This document shows, piece after piece, positions 10,940 to 21,488 of a stretch of 64,000 nt of DNA. Position numbers and translations under genes: made by a program. Location: the NCBI GenBank assembly GCA_030374765.1, contig JARGXX010000034.1:186001-250000 (forward strand). Reading direction: 5' to 3'. Numbering within the stretch: position 1 is the first letter of the stretch; each line of letters starts with the position of its first letter. Below the pieces are notes generated by a model. That model saw only the letters and a list, made by a program, of their open reading frames with translations. It searched no databases and was not told the origin of the DNA. The DNA is from Agarophyton chilense (Eukaryota; Rhodophyta; Florideophyceae; Gracilariales; Gracilariaceae).

Positions 10940-13900
10940 CACCAGCGCCGGTGTCGTTACCGTTTCACCTGCAACCTCTTCCTCGCCACCAACCCAAAAG
11001 GTGGCACTCAATTCCCACCACGCACGAAGCGCCCACGCGTCCAGACTGCAGACACGCGCTCCGTTGGCATCTCTAATCGCCTTCCCAACAACAATCCGCT
11101 GGTAGAAGAGGACGACTACTATTCGAGCCAGCTCGCTCTGTCCATACGCTCCGCAGACGCCGCCCACATTCTCAACGCTTTTCTTCGATCCCCTTCTCCC
11201 AGCGCTCGCCCATTCGTGAAGCTCCTTCCCATTGTCTCCTACATCTCATTCATCGCCACCAAGCTCTTCAAACGCAAAGCCGACGAACTCATTACCCTCC
11301 TCAAGGACCCCGACTACTCCCAAACACTCATGCAACAGGTAACCTCCGTCTCCCACTGCCTTCAACTTCATTTCAAACTATTCGAGGACACTGTCAGCTG
11401 CATCGGCTTCAAATCCACAACCGTTCGTCACAATCCCTCAAACATCACTGCAACTCTCTACCTCATAAACCCCGTCGATGTCCTTCTCCAGCAACTTCGC
11501 TACGCCACTCGCGCCAACACCTTCTTCCACCCCGTAAGACAGTGTTCTTCAGATGTTTTTCCTGCACTCGCTCATCCCATGGCTTCAAATCTAGGCAGTT
11601 GTGTTTATCCGGACCTCAAACACCACATCCTCTGCTCTCAAGGCCCAGATGTTATTTGGCACAACGTGGACATCACTAGCATGAAATCTTTCATCGGCTT
11701 CATCCAGCTCTAGTCAGACAAGTCCTCCACCTCCCTCAAAAGTTCCTCTATCATCTCCTACCCCCTTCACAACATCCTCTTCGACTTTTCAGACTCCTTC
11801 CGCCGCCATTGCATCTCCCGTAAGTATACCCTCCTTGGCTACTTCCCCACCTCGTTCGACGCCTTTTCTTCCCCATCCGACGAGGACTCCATCGAAGGCC
11901 ACCTTCTTTCTGCAGCCATCAGCCGCACCACCCGAATGGAACTCATCCAAGAATTTCGGCAAACAATCCTCGAACCCCTCGCTGCAGTCGCCCTCATGGG
12001 TTTCCCTTTTCATGATAAAGACCAGGTCATCCGATAGTACCACCCAGTCATCGCAAACAATGCTGCAGACATCCCAAAAGCAAAAGACATCCTCGCCATC
12101 CTACACGGCACAAACCCGTCCAAGCCCTGCCACAGATGCCTAACACCTCGCTCCGACCTCAACCTCCACCTCACTTCCCTATCCCCTCGAACTATTTCCC
12201 GAACCCGTCACAACAGATCGGCACACGACGCTCTTCTCAAGGATGCCAAAGACGCCGAACAACTTCGCCGACCGCGAGTAGCAAGAACTCTCAGAGACCA
12301 AGCAGCATCTCTCCTCCACACAAACTCCCTCTCCGCCTACCACTCTTTCTTCGAAACATACCCTCTTCTTAATATATCCCCACTCCTCACCCCTTACTCT
12401 ATCTTCTCCTTCGAACCCCTTCATAGTTTCCATCTGGGCATCTCCAAGGTCGTCAAACTGGCAACCATCGAACGCTTGAAGTCCGACAGCCTCTTCACCT
12501 CTGTCGCGTCCTCCAATGGCTCCTCGAAATCCTTTAAACCATCCGAAGCTCCCTTCTCACCCACGCAAACAACATCCTCGCAGATATCGAAGCCAACTTC
12601 TCCGCACCCGGACTGCACATCGACTTTTCCACACCCGAAAAGGGTACATACCTAAACGGGTTCTTCACATTGGACAGCATCAAAGGCATTCTCGAGGCAA
12701 AAGAATACCGCGCTGTCGACATGGTCTTCCCTTTCATAGGTGCCTTCTTCGACCGTTGTTGCGGTGAAGTTGGCACAGCTCCCATCACCTCCATCTTCAC
12801 GGCATACGCAGACCTCTTCACCGACGCACTCCACCACAACACCACCTCAGAATGGAGAGACCAACGACTATGCGCCCTCCAAGAACTCATCAAGCAATTC
12901 AAGTCTCTCTACGTCTCCGTCCTCGCCTCTTTCCAAGTTTCTCACTTCGGAACACTGAAGTTCGACCTTCTGGACCACATCATTGCTGACATTGATCTAT
13001 ACGGAGGTCTTCAATTCACTGACGCTGGTATCCACGAACACGCACACCTCCTCTTCAAAAACCACTATCGACGCACATCCCGAAGATCTTCAACCGCTCA
13101 CAGAGGAACAATCGACGCGATCCGACTCACAGAAGGCTTCCAAAACTCAACCGCCATTCCCCACCACACTTCCTCTTCCTCAAACTCTTCCTTCCGTCGT
13201 GCTCGACGGTTTTCCATGGTTGGCGACCGTACCACCGTACTCTTCCGCACCATTATCACTGCAAAGAAGTACTTCCGTGCAAACCAAACCTACTCCAATG
13301 CCTCTCTCTCAAACATCTTCACCTCTGCCACCCTTTCTTTCAGCACTCAAATCTCACGCGACGCCATTTCACCCTTTCACAACCTGTGCCTCGAACCTGT
13401 CGGACTCTCTTCCTCTTACCTGTCTTTCTCCTCTCTTACCTTCTCCCTCGTCAACTCCGCCTTCATCCACAGCGGATTCACTACCGCTTTGTAAGACGTC
13501 GACCAAACATTCAACTGCATCCACTTCAGAGAACACCCAGTCCCCGTCACACAGCGTATATTTGCCATCTCCGTCTTCGGTCCTTCCAAACTTCGAAAGT
13601 TCTCCCACATTCTCGTCTTCGGTACTCCACCACCTAACTGCAACTTCCCCACTGTTTGGGTCTGCAAGATCCTCGCCCTTCTTCGCTTTCCCAAAAAAGA
13701 TGAAGATCCTGACGAGCACGAATACGCTTTCGTCCGCTTCTTCGAACTCACAACTCTCCTCGATCACGTGGATGAAACCATGAAGTGCATCATCCTCCGT
13801 TGGGGAACAGGCGATGAACAGGACCACACCATCCCCCCCGCTGGAAGCAAATTCCAACGCTCTGGCACCTATGTCGCGCACTGGTTCGGTCTCGTTCTCT

Positions 13901-14059
13901 TCTCTGCCATCCTCAGTTCCATCTATCTGGTTCGCCAGAACTACCCAGCACGCACTTTCTTCCCGCCCCTCCCCTGGCGTCAACATCGCTTCTATATCGA
14001 CAGATTCTACCGCGACACACGAGCGAGAGCTTGTTACCCCACAAAAGAATCAACCTTAA
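10940..14059 (+). pseudogene. Degraded DNA-transposon transposase (KDZ/Plavaka- or CACTA-like)
   Basis: A transposase of about 1000 residues can be followed across two + frames. In order: an N-terminal region (LVEEDDYYSSQLALSIRS near 11100); a segment ending HPVIANNAADIP near 12080; a zinc-binding pair KPCHRCL near 12120; FEPLHSFHLGISK near 12410-12450, where related transposases carry a D/E-x-LH-x-x-x-G motif; LADIEANF...STPEKGTYLNG near 12580-12660; TLKFDLLDHIIADIDLYGG near 12955-13010; and a C-terminal HEYAFVRFFELTTL...CIILRWG near 13710-13805. The copy is dead: TAG stops at 11711 and 12035, a frame change and TAA near 12500-12540, and a TAA at 13492. The superfamily call rests on motif style; terminal inverted repeats were not found. 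It converges on the - strand genes at 14093-16986. Confidence 0.6.
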
Positions 14060-14092
14060 GCGAATGGAACCCATCTTCTGATAATAAAGTTA

Positions 14093-15334
14093 TCACTCAT
14101 CAACAATACCCTGTTCACCTCCGCCTTCCACCCCCTCCCCCTCTCTCTTTTCCCCTTCCTCTTTTGCCTCCCACAATTCTTTCTCCTTTGCTAGCAACTC
14201 CCTAAACTCGAGTTCTTCAGGCATAAAACGTCCGACGGAGCAATCCGATACATGTCCGAGAAAAGTCGTCATCTCCTCCAGAAAAACCTCGTACCGAACG
14301 CCCAGATAGACAAGATGTTTCGAAGGCATCCAAAACGCAACGTCCCCTTCACATTCCTCATTTCCCAACCGTTCAGTCGTGTCCTCATCCTTCACACCAT
14401 GGTTCACCCGCTCCTCTCCGTACTTCTCTTCCACCTTCCTTCTCGTTGTCCGTAAGAAATCCTCCACAGCAACCGAAAGATGCTTCCCATACAGTTTCGA
14501 AAACAGCATCTGTCGGTTCCCTCTTCTACCAATCTCCTCATCCAACGCCTCTACCACAGGTGCAATCCACGCATCCAAGCGGGCGAGATGCATCATACGT
14601 CCATCCGCATACTGTATTTCTCCTTCCTTCCACAGTTGCTCCACATTGTACCCCATAAACACTCTCAACACCTCTACACTCAATCCGATCTTGAAGTACA
14701 AATCATAAGGTTCATCCCCATACTTTGTCGAGGTCACATCTTACCCTGAAAAACATAGGTTCTCCAGCTTGTGCAACCTCCACGCAGATATGACGGGCTC
14801 CCCATTCGCGTCTCTCGGCATCAACTTCTCCCGAGCCTCCGTCTTCTGCTCTTCATACAACACATTCAGATCTTCATCATCCTCGTTAAGAGGTTTTCTA
14901 GAAACTAGATTATACCCCAGACCCAAAAATAACCTATCCCTCGCATTCCTTTTCCGCACCCCCACAGCCTCACTGAGAGCCTGTTTCATCCGCCTCCTCA
15001 AACACGTATCCCTCTTCCACTCCTCTTTACACTGCTTCTCCATCCCAATCCTCGCAAATTTTCTCCATATCGGATTCTCCAACACCATCCGCATCACATA
15101 CAATAACATTTCATCACTCCCCCCCTGAACAGACGGATTGTAGGCCTTCGGTCCCCACGACTTTTTTCCTGTTTCCAACTCCATAGGATCTAAAGGCACC
15201 ATCTCCTTTTCATTTATAACCAGAATAATCTGATTCCTTCCCGCCCTCACTTCTTCTGCCCGGTTCGACCAGTTTCGCTTCAGTTCCCTTCTTCCGAAGC
15301 ACAACTCACTCGTCTCCTCCTTCGCATAACGCAA
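14093..15334 (-). pseudogene. Second transposon-associated gene, charged protein, split by one stop
   Basis: A single - frame runs from 15334 to 14093, interrupted by one TAA at 14741-14743. The protein of about 410 residues is rich in Glu, Lys and Arg, with a basic helical half (KRNWSNRAEEVRAGRNQIIL, then KEEWKRDTCLRRRMKQAL) and an acidic C-terminus (EEGEKREGEGVEGGGEQ). It resembles no family I recognise. The interruption sits in GGGTAAGATG, which also reads as a 5' splice-site consensus, so a small intron cannot be ruled out. It ends 34 bp from the end of the transposase gene on the other strand, so the two are tail to tail. An accessory DNA-binding role (as TnpA-type proteins play in CACTA elements) is only a guess from position. 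Confidence 0.45.
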
Positions 15335-15834
15335 TATGTTCTCGTAAACTCTCGAGACTACTCCAATAAATCACATATCCACTTCAATTCCATACTGTTT
15401 CCGACCACCCGTTCCTTCTCCGCCACCCACTTGTCCTGGTCGACCAGGAAGAGTCTCTTGCAATGACGTCAGCAGTACTTCCTTTTTCCTATCTTAGCCC
15501 TCCAGCCTCTTCATCTCCATGTATGCGAGTTTCAAGCTTAGTTGCAAACTTGCGTTGTCATCCATTGCCCTTTTAAGCTCCCCCTTCATGTCTCCAAGCT
15601 TGGTCAACAGCTGATTCCGCCCCATAAACTTCGTTTCTCCATACTTCACCCCCTTGTGTTAGCCTTCCTTCCCCTGGCGAATTGCATCCTCATCTTCCTC
15701 ATCCCCACCCCAGAGTCCATCTCCTTTTTCAATCTCCCCTCCTTTTCTCCACTCCCTCACACTCTGGTTTCTCGGAGATCTCCCCGCGCCCACTCGGTCG
15801 TTTGACCCCTCAGCATCCCCTTGTTCGACACTCC

Positions 15835-16113
15835 TCACATCATGATCCGATGTCTGTCGATAAGAAGACCGTTGCGTTGATCTGAGTGCCGGGACTCTGC
15901 GAATCTGCCCCCCCCTCCCTTCCTTACAACAACGACTCCTTCTCCCTTAGGCTCCGTCCCTACACTTTTCTCCCCGTTCACACTTTGTACGAACGTTGTA
16001 AAACGAACTTGGCCCTTATTCCATCTCCCACTCCCACCTGGAAGAATTTCGTCCTTTGCTTTGTCAAATACGTGTTTCTTTGAAACAGCAGTGCCTCCGC
16101 GTACCTTATTCAT
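15835..16113 (-). CDS. Small coding-like segment between the transposon-associated frames
   Basis: A 92-residue frame with Lys/Gly-rich composition (KKHVFDKAKDEILPGG, then RWNKGQVRFTTF) lies between the two larger - strand frames. It may be an internal exon or a fragment of one protein with its neighbours. The intervening 15335-15834 shows only broken frames. No family is recognised. Confidence 0.3.
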   Translation of the reverse strand: MNKVRGGTAVSKKHVFDKAKDEILPGGSGRWNKGQVRFTTFVQSVNGEKSVGTEPKGEGVVVVRKGGGGRFAESRHSDQRNGLLIDRHRIMM

Positions 16114-16224
16114 TTCTGAATCATCCCCCTCTGCGTCATTGCCGTCCCCTTTTTTATGGAAGTTAGCACCATGGTAACCACTTGACCGTCGCCACTTCGC
16201 TTCTCTCTCGGCCCCATTATCTTC

Positions 16225-16986
16225 TTAATTGGCTAAGTTTGGAATGTCGTGAACGGCCCGATTACGAGTCGCCCGACCTCCCGGCTTTCTTTCGTTCATC
16301 TTCACCACCTCTCTCACCGTACCTTCCGTGGCAGACGAAGAACCTCTTTCTTGCTCCTTTTTCTTCACCGTCTTAGCGGAGGGCTTCTTGGCTGAAGGTG
16401 CAGACGGAGCGGAGGACGGTGTCTGTGGAAGAGTCGCCGCTTCTCCACCATAACGTTTCATCATGTTCCCGTCCCAGCTGTAGAAAGAGTTGCTCTCCAT
16501 ATCTCCCAGATGGTTTGGTATGGTATCTGTAGTTTTGAACAGATAAGGGTAATCCATTTCTTTCTCATCCTGAATCAACACCTTCCATACCACCACGGGT
16601 TTCTCCTTCGCCTTCCCTACCAGTTTGTGAACATGCAACTCTCTCAACAAATCTCCCGTAGGCCTCCCCGTCGCATCAACCGCACCCCTCATAAATGCCT
16701 TCCCCACGACCCTCTTTTCACCGTTCGGCGTGGTCACCAACAGAGTCACCTGCTCGTCAAGTTTCGGATTCCATGGTGGGATTCCTACCTTTTTCGCCCA
16801 CATTGCTCCTCTGCCCGTTGTAGGAATCGCTTCGTTCCTGCTAAAAGCCGTACAGGCGGCTTGGGTTTCCGAGAACTCCGAATGAGCCTTTTTTTCTCTG
16901 CGTTTTTGCGCTGCATCACGTGAACCTTTCGATAAGCGCCTCAGAACCTCTCGTAGACCGTCACGAAAAGCAGGGCGCGCCGACAA
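16225..16986 (-). CDS. Transposon-associated hypothetical protein, 253 aa
   Basis: An uninterrupted - strand frame of 253 codons. The N-terminal third is basic (RRLSKGSRDAAQKRREKKAH). The centre looks globular (GIPPWNPKLDEQVTLLVTTP, then VVVWKVLIQDEKEMDYPYLF). The C-terminal third is low-complexity Ser/Ala/Pro and then Lys-rich (AKKPSAKTVKKKEQERG), like a nuclear protein. I do not recognise it. It heads the - strand gene group that converges on the transposase gene, so it is probably the start of the transposon's second gene. Its ATG lies beside the point where the TsaD remnant to the right breaks off, which would fit insertion into that gene. Confidence 0.45.
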   Translation of the reverse strand: MSARPAFRDGLREVLRRLSKGSRDAAQKRREKKAHSEFSETQAACTAFSRNEAIPTTGRGAMWAKKVGIPPWNPKLDEQVTLLVTTPNGEKRVVGKAFMRGAVDATGRPTGDLLRELHVHKLVGKAKEKPVVVWKVLIQDEKEMDYPYLFKTTDTIPNHLGDMESNSFYSWDGNMMKRYGGEAATLPQTPSSAPSAPSAKKPSAKTVKKKEQERGSSSATEGTVREVVKMNERKPGGRATRNRAVHDIPNLAN

Positions 16987-17139
16987 TGTAAATAAACACT
17001 CGTTGGCTACGTAGCCGTTCGATAAGGCTCACGGGCTTTCTTGACCTCTCGCCGACGATGGAGAACAGAAACGCGCGCAGAAAAAGGGAATGAACGCTGC
17101 TTGAAGTCCTGTTTACGTCCAAACGAATCACTTTTTTCG

Positions 17140-17500
17140 GGTTCGTGATCTGGATGTCTTCCCGTCGGGAATAAAGGTCTGCGATCACACTTTGCACACC
17201 TGGTACAAGCAGCGTAAGAAACGGAAAAGGCGTGTGCGACTGAAGCCGTGCAGCAAGAACATGTGCCTCAAGATGATTGACTGCGAAAATGTCTTTTTTT
17301 GCTGCTGCGCTACTTGAAGAGCTGCTCGATACCCAACGCAGAGACAAATCTCCAATCCAGGTCCTGTAGTAGCTGCAACGGCGACTAAAACTGTTTTGCA
17401 TAGCTTTGCGTCATAAAGTGCCTGACTAATCACTTTATCAATGACAGGAACACGTGCATCTCAACGAACGATATATTCTGACTAGAAATGACTGTTTCAC
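17140..17500 (-). pseudogene. Fragment of Qri7/OSGEPL1-type tRNA threonylcarbamoyltransferase (TsaD family)
   Basis: Across more than one - frame the sequence reads as the N-terminal half of a TsaD/Kae1-family enzyme, which with its partners attaches threonylcarbamoyl to adenosine 37 of ANN-decoding tRNAs. Recognisable in order: VISSQN, then VPVIDKVISQALYDAKL, then AVAATTGPGLEICLCVGYRAA, then AVNHLEAH (the HxxxH metal ligands of the family), then FPFLTLLVPG and IADLYSRREDIQI. The TGPGL and HLEAH motifs fit the mitochondrial/plastid-type Qri7 best. At least two frame changes occur, and the C-terminal half is absent, the similarity ending about 150 bp before the transposon-associated gene group. 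Confidence 0.75.
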
Positions 17501-17607
17501 TTCCGTCATTTCGTCTAGTTGAAGCGATGCGACCGCGTTCGTGCCGTTGTGGAATTTCATCCAGGAAGGTAATAGAAGGTGCTATCTCCTCTGTACCAAA
17601 CCACTTC

Positions 17608-18060
17608 TCAGCGCTCAGTGACATATGAAGATCGGATCTCTTTCAATAACAACCTCTCTGTTGAAGCCCTTCTCATTCGCAACACGTTTTCACGGCTAAT
17701 GCTTTGCCTCTTATACTCCTTGCCCGCATCTACTGTACTCTCTTCTCTTCCAAGAACGCTTAGAATGGGATGAGTTTTCGGACTATCAAGGCCGGAAACA
17801 AGTGAAGGCGATTGATTTACCGTCGAGCGATTGGAAAAAGTGAATTCAGAGCCCTGAGAAGTTCTGTTTCGCAAATCGCGGTCACTCGAGCGTCGAGCAT
17901 TGCGACTTGAGGCTCGCTTTGTGATGTTATGACTCGGGCTTATTCTCGAGCTTGTTTGCAAGGTATATGCAGTCTTCCATTCTTCATAATTCGAATCGTT
18001 TCTGTTCCCTTCACTGTCTAAAAAAGGGGCCCAAACAGCTGAGTTGGTGGCGTATGCCAT
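17608..18060 (-). CDS. Unidentified Ser/Arg-rich frame, 150 aa
   Basis: A - strand frame of 150 codons starting at ATG 18060. It is rich in Ser, Arg and Asn (RASSRNARRSSDRDLRNRTS) and looks intrinsically disordered. No domain is recognised. Its upstream neighbour 18069-18353 is a similar Ser/Arg-rich frame, so both could be parts of one degraded gene, or chance frames. Confidence 0.25.
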   Translation of the reverse strand: MAYATNSAVWAPFLDSEGNRNDSNYEEWKTAYTLQTSSRISPSHNITKRASSRNARRSSDRDLRNRTSQGSEFTFSNRSTVNQSPSLVSGLDSPKTHPILSVLGREESTVDAGKEYKRQSISRENVLRMRRASTERLLLKEIRSSYVTER

Positions 18061-18276
18061 TCGTCTTCCTATTCCTCACTATCCAAGAGTTCCACAACGC
18101 TCACGGAGCGTTCTATATAGCTCCGATTTGATCGCGTATCGCTGAAAGATGGCCGTCTTTCGGTTCGAGAAAACCATAATCGTATCGTAGATACATCTTG
18201 AAAGGGTGATCTTCGTCTCCTTGTTTTCAATTTGGTGCTCCAACGGGAATCTCGTTTGACGTGAGTTGATTTGCTA

Positions 18277-18870
18277 TTAACCTGCAAGAAGAGTGGTCCA
18301 GTCGCAAAAAGCGTGTCTTGAAAACTTTTCCCTGCGTAGGAGAGCAGGATCATCGGAGGCCATGACGAACAGGCCCCCCCGAGCTTTCCTATCAGCCACC
18401 AAACAAAAAAGAGAATAATAAAGGTTTAAAATAGTATTGACTCTTCGAGACTCTGATACAACAATATCCCACGTGTTGACAACTTGGTTTTCTCTGATCG
18501 CTTGTTGCATCTCATTCCAACTACCTGTGTCCTTCAACGATTTATCTGCGAGGATCACAACCCCAAATGATTGCTCTATGCGCAAGGAGTTGAGACAAGC
18601 GATTCGTGGCGCGCACGCATTCCGCAAAGTAGTGACTTTGACCTCGTCAAGACCGCAAATGCGCTCTTTCTGCAACACTTTAGCGCCTGAAGCAGTGCGC
18701 GGAACGATTTATACAGCATGTGCAGCGCCAGAAGCACGCTGTAAGTTAAAAGCGTGTGCCAGAGCAGTAGCAACTTGCGAGAGTGTATAACCGTGAACAA
18801 TAGAAACATCAGGCGCCTTCCAATGCGCCAACGCGAGAGGTTTGATCAAATCAAGAATTTCATTGATAGC
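18277..18870 (-). pseudogene. Unidentified coding-like frame with one stop
   Basis: A single - frame reads from about 18870 to 18277 with one TAA near 18712-18714. Upstream of the stop it contains AINEILDLIKPLALAHWK and HGYTLSQVATALAHAFNLQ. Downstream it contains CLNSLRIEQSFGVVILADKS and WNEMQQAIRENQVVNTWDIV. The amphipathic composition on both sides of the stop argues for a real former coding region, part of a larger protein. I do not recognise the family. Confidence 0.4.
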
Positions 18871-18889
18871 TACTGCAAGAGGCGACCGT

Positions 18890-19670
18890 TATCCAAACTG
18901 GTCATCCGACGGCGGTGAAACGTCAACAGCGCAAGTTTTAGGCCACTCACTCGCGTCGCCCAAAAGCTCAGAGCGGCGGGAAGTGCAGACTATCCGAGGA
19001 AGATCAGAAGGACGAAGATGAGGGAGGCGATATGGGAATGGAGGCATCTCGCAGTGAGACGTAGACCCTCCCCATGTGGGGAGAACGCAGGTATAGGTTT
19101 GAAATGAAGGCCGGGGAGGGGGTGAGATCGAGCTCGCTATCGGAGGTAGGCGGCTGCATGATACCGACCTGCAGATGAAGGCTTCCAAGATAGAGATGGT
19201 CGCATCGTTTCGAAAGGCGCAGCTGTGACCCGGTTCGGCACGGTGTTCCCAACTCGAAAGTTGTCTGTTCAGAAGGGCTTGTTCGCGAAATGGGCAAGGC
19301 GGGAGGGAAGCGAAGGAATGAGGGTGACCATTGGGAGTTGGCCAGGTACCGCAAGATGCAACGCGACCGCGTACATGGCGAAGATTTGCAGGAGTGGGGG
19401 GAGCAAGTGCAGCGATCGCGACTGTTAGAAGAGTTAGACGGAATCAGCCGCGCACTTTGTTAGGCCATCGGAAAAGAGGATGAAGATTCGGCCGCGCGGT
19501 TGCGCGATATTATGAAATACTTGTTTCTGAGTGGTTTTGAAAATGGTTACGCGAATTTTCGGGAAAGCTTTGACCTTTCAGGAAACAAGTCTGCTTCGTC
19601 ACCCGAACACCCCGTAACTCACCTTCAAGGGAGTATAGTGCTGCGTTTAACATTTCTGGCAAGTACGAAG
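18890..19670. other. No recognised gene
   Basis: Frames of up to about 116 codons exist on both strands but none shows a domain or convincing composition. This is where the missing C-terminal part of the GTPBP1-like gene would have been; nothing resembling it was found. Confidence 0.4.
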
Positions 19671-19674
19671 CGGC

Positions 19675-21011
19675 TTACGGCTGTGTGTCTTGGGGCTCAC
19701 CCATGTACTGGCGCCAATTCCGACGTGATGGTACGATATTCAAGAAGGCTCGTAACAAATCGAGACCTTCACCTGTAACATTGGAAATGGAGAAAATGGG
19801 CACAATGCGATCATTGATGATGTTCTGAGCGGCAAGCGTGACCTCTTCTATGCCCCTGACAAGGACGGGGTGCTTTCTTCCAGCGCTTGGACTCTTGAAT
19901 ATACGTTGTAATGTTGTGAGTGTGTGGCTGTAAATCTGGTCCGGAGCTAGATCAGTCTTGGTCACAACTATGCACACTGGTACGTTCAGCGCAAGGGCGA
20001 TAGCCAGATGCTCTTTGTTCATGCGCAAAACGCCCATGTTTGCCCTTACGACAAGCATACAATAGTCTGGAGCATGGGCTGCGAGGCCGGATACGTTGGC
20101 CTTGAGGTAGCATTCGTGACCTGCAAGGTCGAAGAAAGCTAGAACCTTGGGCGACTTTTCGACGACATCGGACCAGGTGAGATGACGCACGTCGGTGTAG
20201 TTTACAATCGAACCGGTGGAATCGAAGCCAATTATGGCTTGAGATACTGTTGAAGTGCGGCCGGATTCCATTTCGTGCTTGTTGGTAAAAATCTGGGAAC
20301 GGGCAAGACTCCTTCCATTATCGAGAGCCCCAGTTCCGGTAAGAACGCCAACCAGATTGCTCTTACCGAAATCGCCGTTTCCAGCAACGGCGATGCGAAT
20401 GTCGACGTATTTTTCTAAGGCTTTTTGGGGTTTTTCTGACAAGCACTTGGGCCACTCTGCCTTCTTTGCCGTCTGCCTCGCGAAGCACTTGTATCTCGGC
20501 TCCTAATTCATTCACTATCTTTTTGAGAGTTTGTAAAGAAGCGTCCAGCCTGTCTTGCGTCAAGCCTTTTTTCTGACCGTTGTCCTCTACGCCTATCTCG
20601 TATATCGCTTCGCCATTTCCCTCGAATTAGGCGGATATTTAACTGCGTGACTAGCTGGGCGAAGCGCTCGCGCGACGGGGATACTAGACACCACTTGTCC
20701 TCGATGAAACCTTCATCGTCCTCAGGCTGAAGGTCGGCTGACTACCGGGTTGCTGCAGCGCGCTGTACCTCGGAGTTTGCGATTTGTGCGGCACCTTCTG
20801 GTGCGGCTGCTGCTGCGGAACGCCACCGTCTTTGCTCAGATGCGTCCTTGACGGAGGTGACCCAGTCGTGTGTGGAAGCCAAGGCGATTATGGGGGGACG
20901 GGCGAAGAAGCGACGTCGGGAGGGCAGTTCATTACGATGGAACGGTTTTAGCTCGTCTCGAAGGGATCTCAGCGTCAAGTGTCGCAAAAACGACTTTGGC
21001 GAGGGGTGCAT
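19675..21011 (-). pseudogene. Broken GTPBP1/GTPBP2-like translational GTPase gene
   Basis: The GTPase domain reads cleanly from 20442 to 19675: P-loop GNGDFGKS (family GNVDAGKS) near 20380-20356, then the RTSTVSQAIIGFDSTG switch region, DLAGHE (G3), TKTDL (G4) and ISNVTGEGLDLL. The upstream part lies in two other - frames. One, from about 20640 to 20430, reads EAIYEIGVEDNGQKKGL and LREADGKEGRVAQVLVRK. The other, to the right of that, reads DEGFIEDKWCLVSPSRERF. Both match the GTPBP1 N-terminal region. Breaks: TAG at 20742-20744 and two frame changes near 20630 and 20430. The beta-barrel C-terminal domains expected after IVPSRR are missing. GTPBP1/2 act in ribosome rescue and mRNA surveillance in eukaryotes. 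The 5' limit at 21011 is uncertain. Confidence 0.85.
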
Positions 21012-21319
21012 TTGAGTGGGGCGTGTGTTGTGCGCTGTGTGTGAGTGCAGTAGCGGAGGCCTCGCGCGCTGAGGTGGCGTGCAGCTCGGGCAGGGGCCGA
21101 GAGAGCGGAGCTGGCTGGCGGAGCTGCTCTACTGTGCGACGGGGGTGAAGGCGGATGTGTGCAACCTGTGTAAGTTCCATTGGGCGACGCTTCCTGCGTC
21201 GGGCACTCGCACGGAATATGCTCTGTATCTTTGGCCCGATATCCTACACGGCGCATACGTGTGCATATCGGTGCCCGCTGCTCGATTCATTGCGTTCCGC
21301 CAGTGGTATACGTGTATCG

Positions 21320-21371
21320 TACTGTAGTTCTCTCAAACTACAGTAGCTAAAAGAGAGCTGCGCTCTCTTTA
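21320..21371. other. Two adjacent hairpins
   Basis: TACTGTAGTT and its exact complement, 6 bp apart, form a 10-bp stem at 21320-21345. Immediately after, CTAAAAGAGAGC TGC GCTCTCTTTAG forms a second stem with one bulged base (about 21347-21371). They lie between the end of the methionyl-tRNA synthetase remnant and the start of the GTPBP1-like remnant. Confidence 0.6.
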
Positions 21372-21488
21372 GTGCTGTCTTTACGCGTTATCGGGGCTTC
21401 TTCACCTTGCCGCCTTCGGCTACTCCAATTGAGCGCACGCCCAGTTTCTCGTTGCCTTTTAATGTCAGCGGATAAGCCTTGTCGAACA

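Noticed and set aside
13369-13986. A 205-codon acidic frame on the - strand.
   Set aside because: It is the antisense of the transposase C-terminal region. Its Glu/Asp richness is the mirror of C-rich coding DNA, and the + strand reading has the family motifs.
20742-21256. Alanine- and proline-rich frames on both strands near 20742-21256 as a separate gene.
   Set aside because: GC-rich low-complexity sequence gives open frames in many phases. At most it is the disordered N-terminus of the GTPBP1-like gene.
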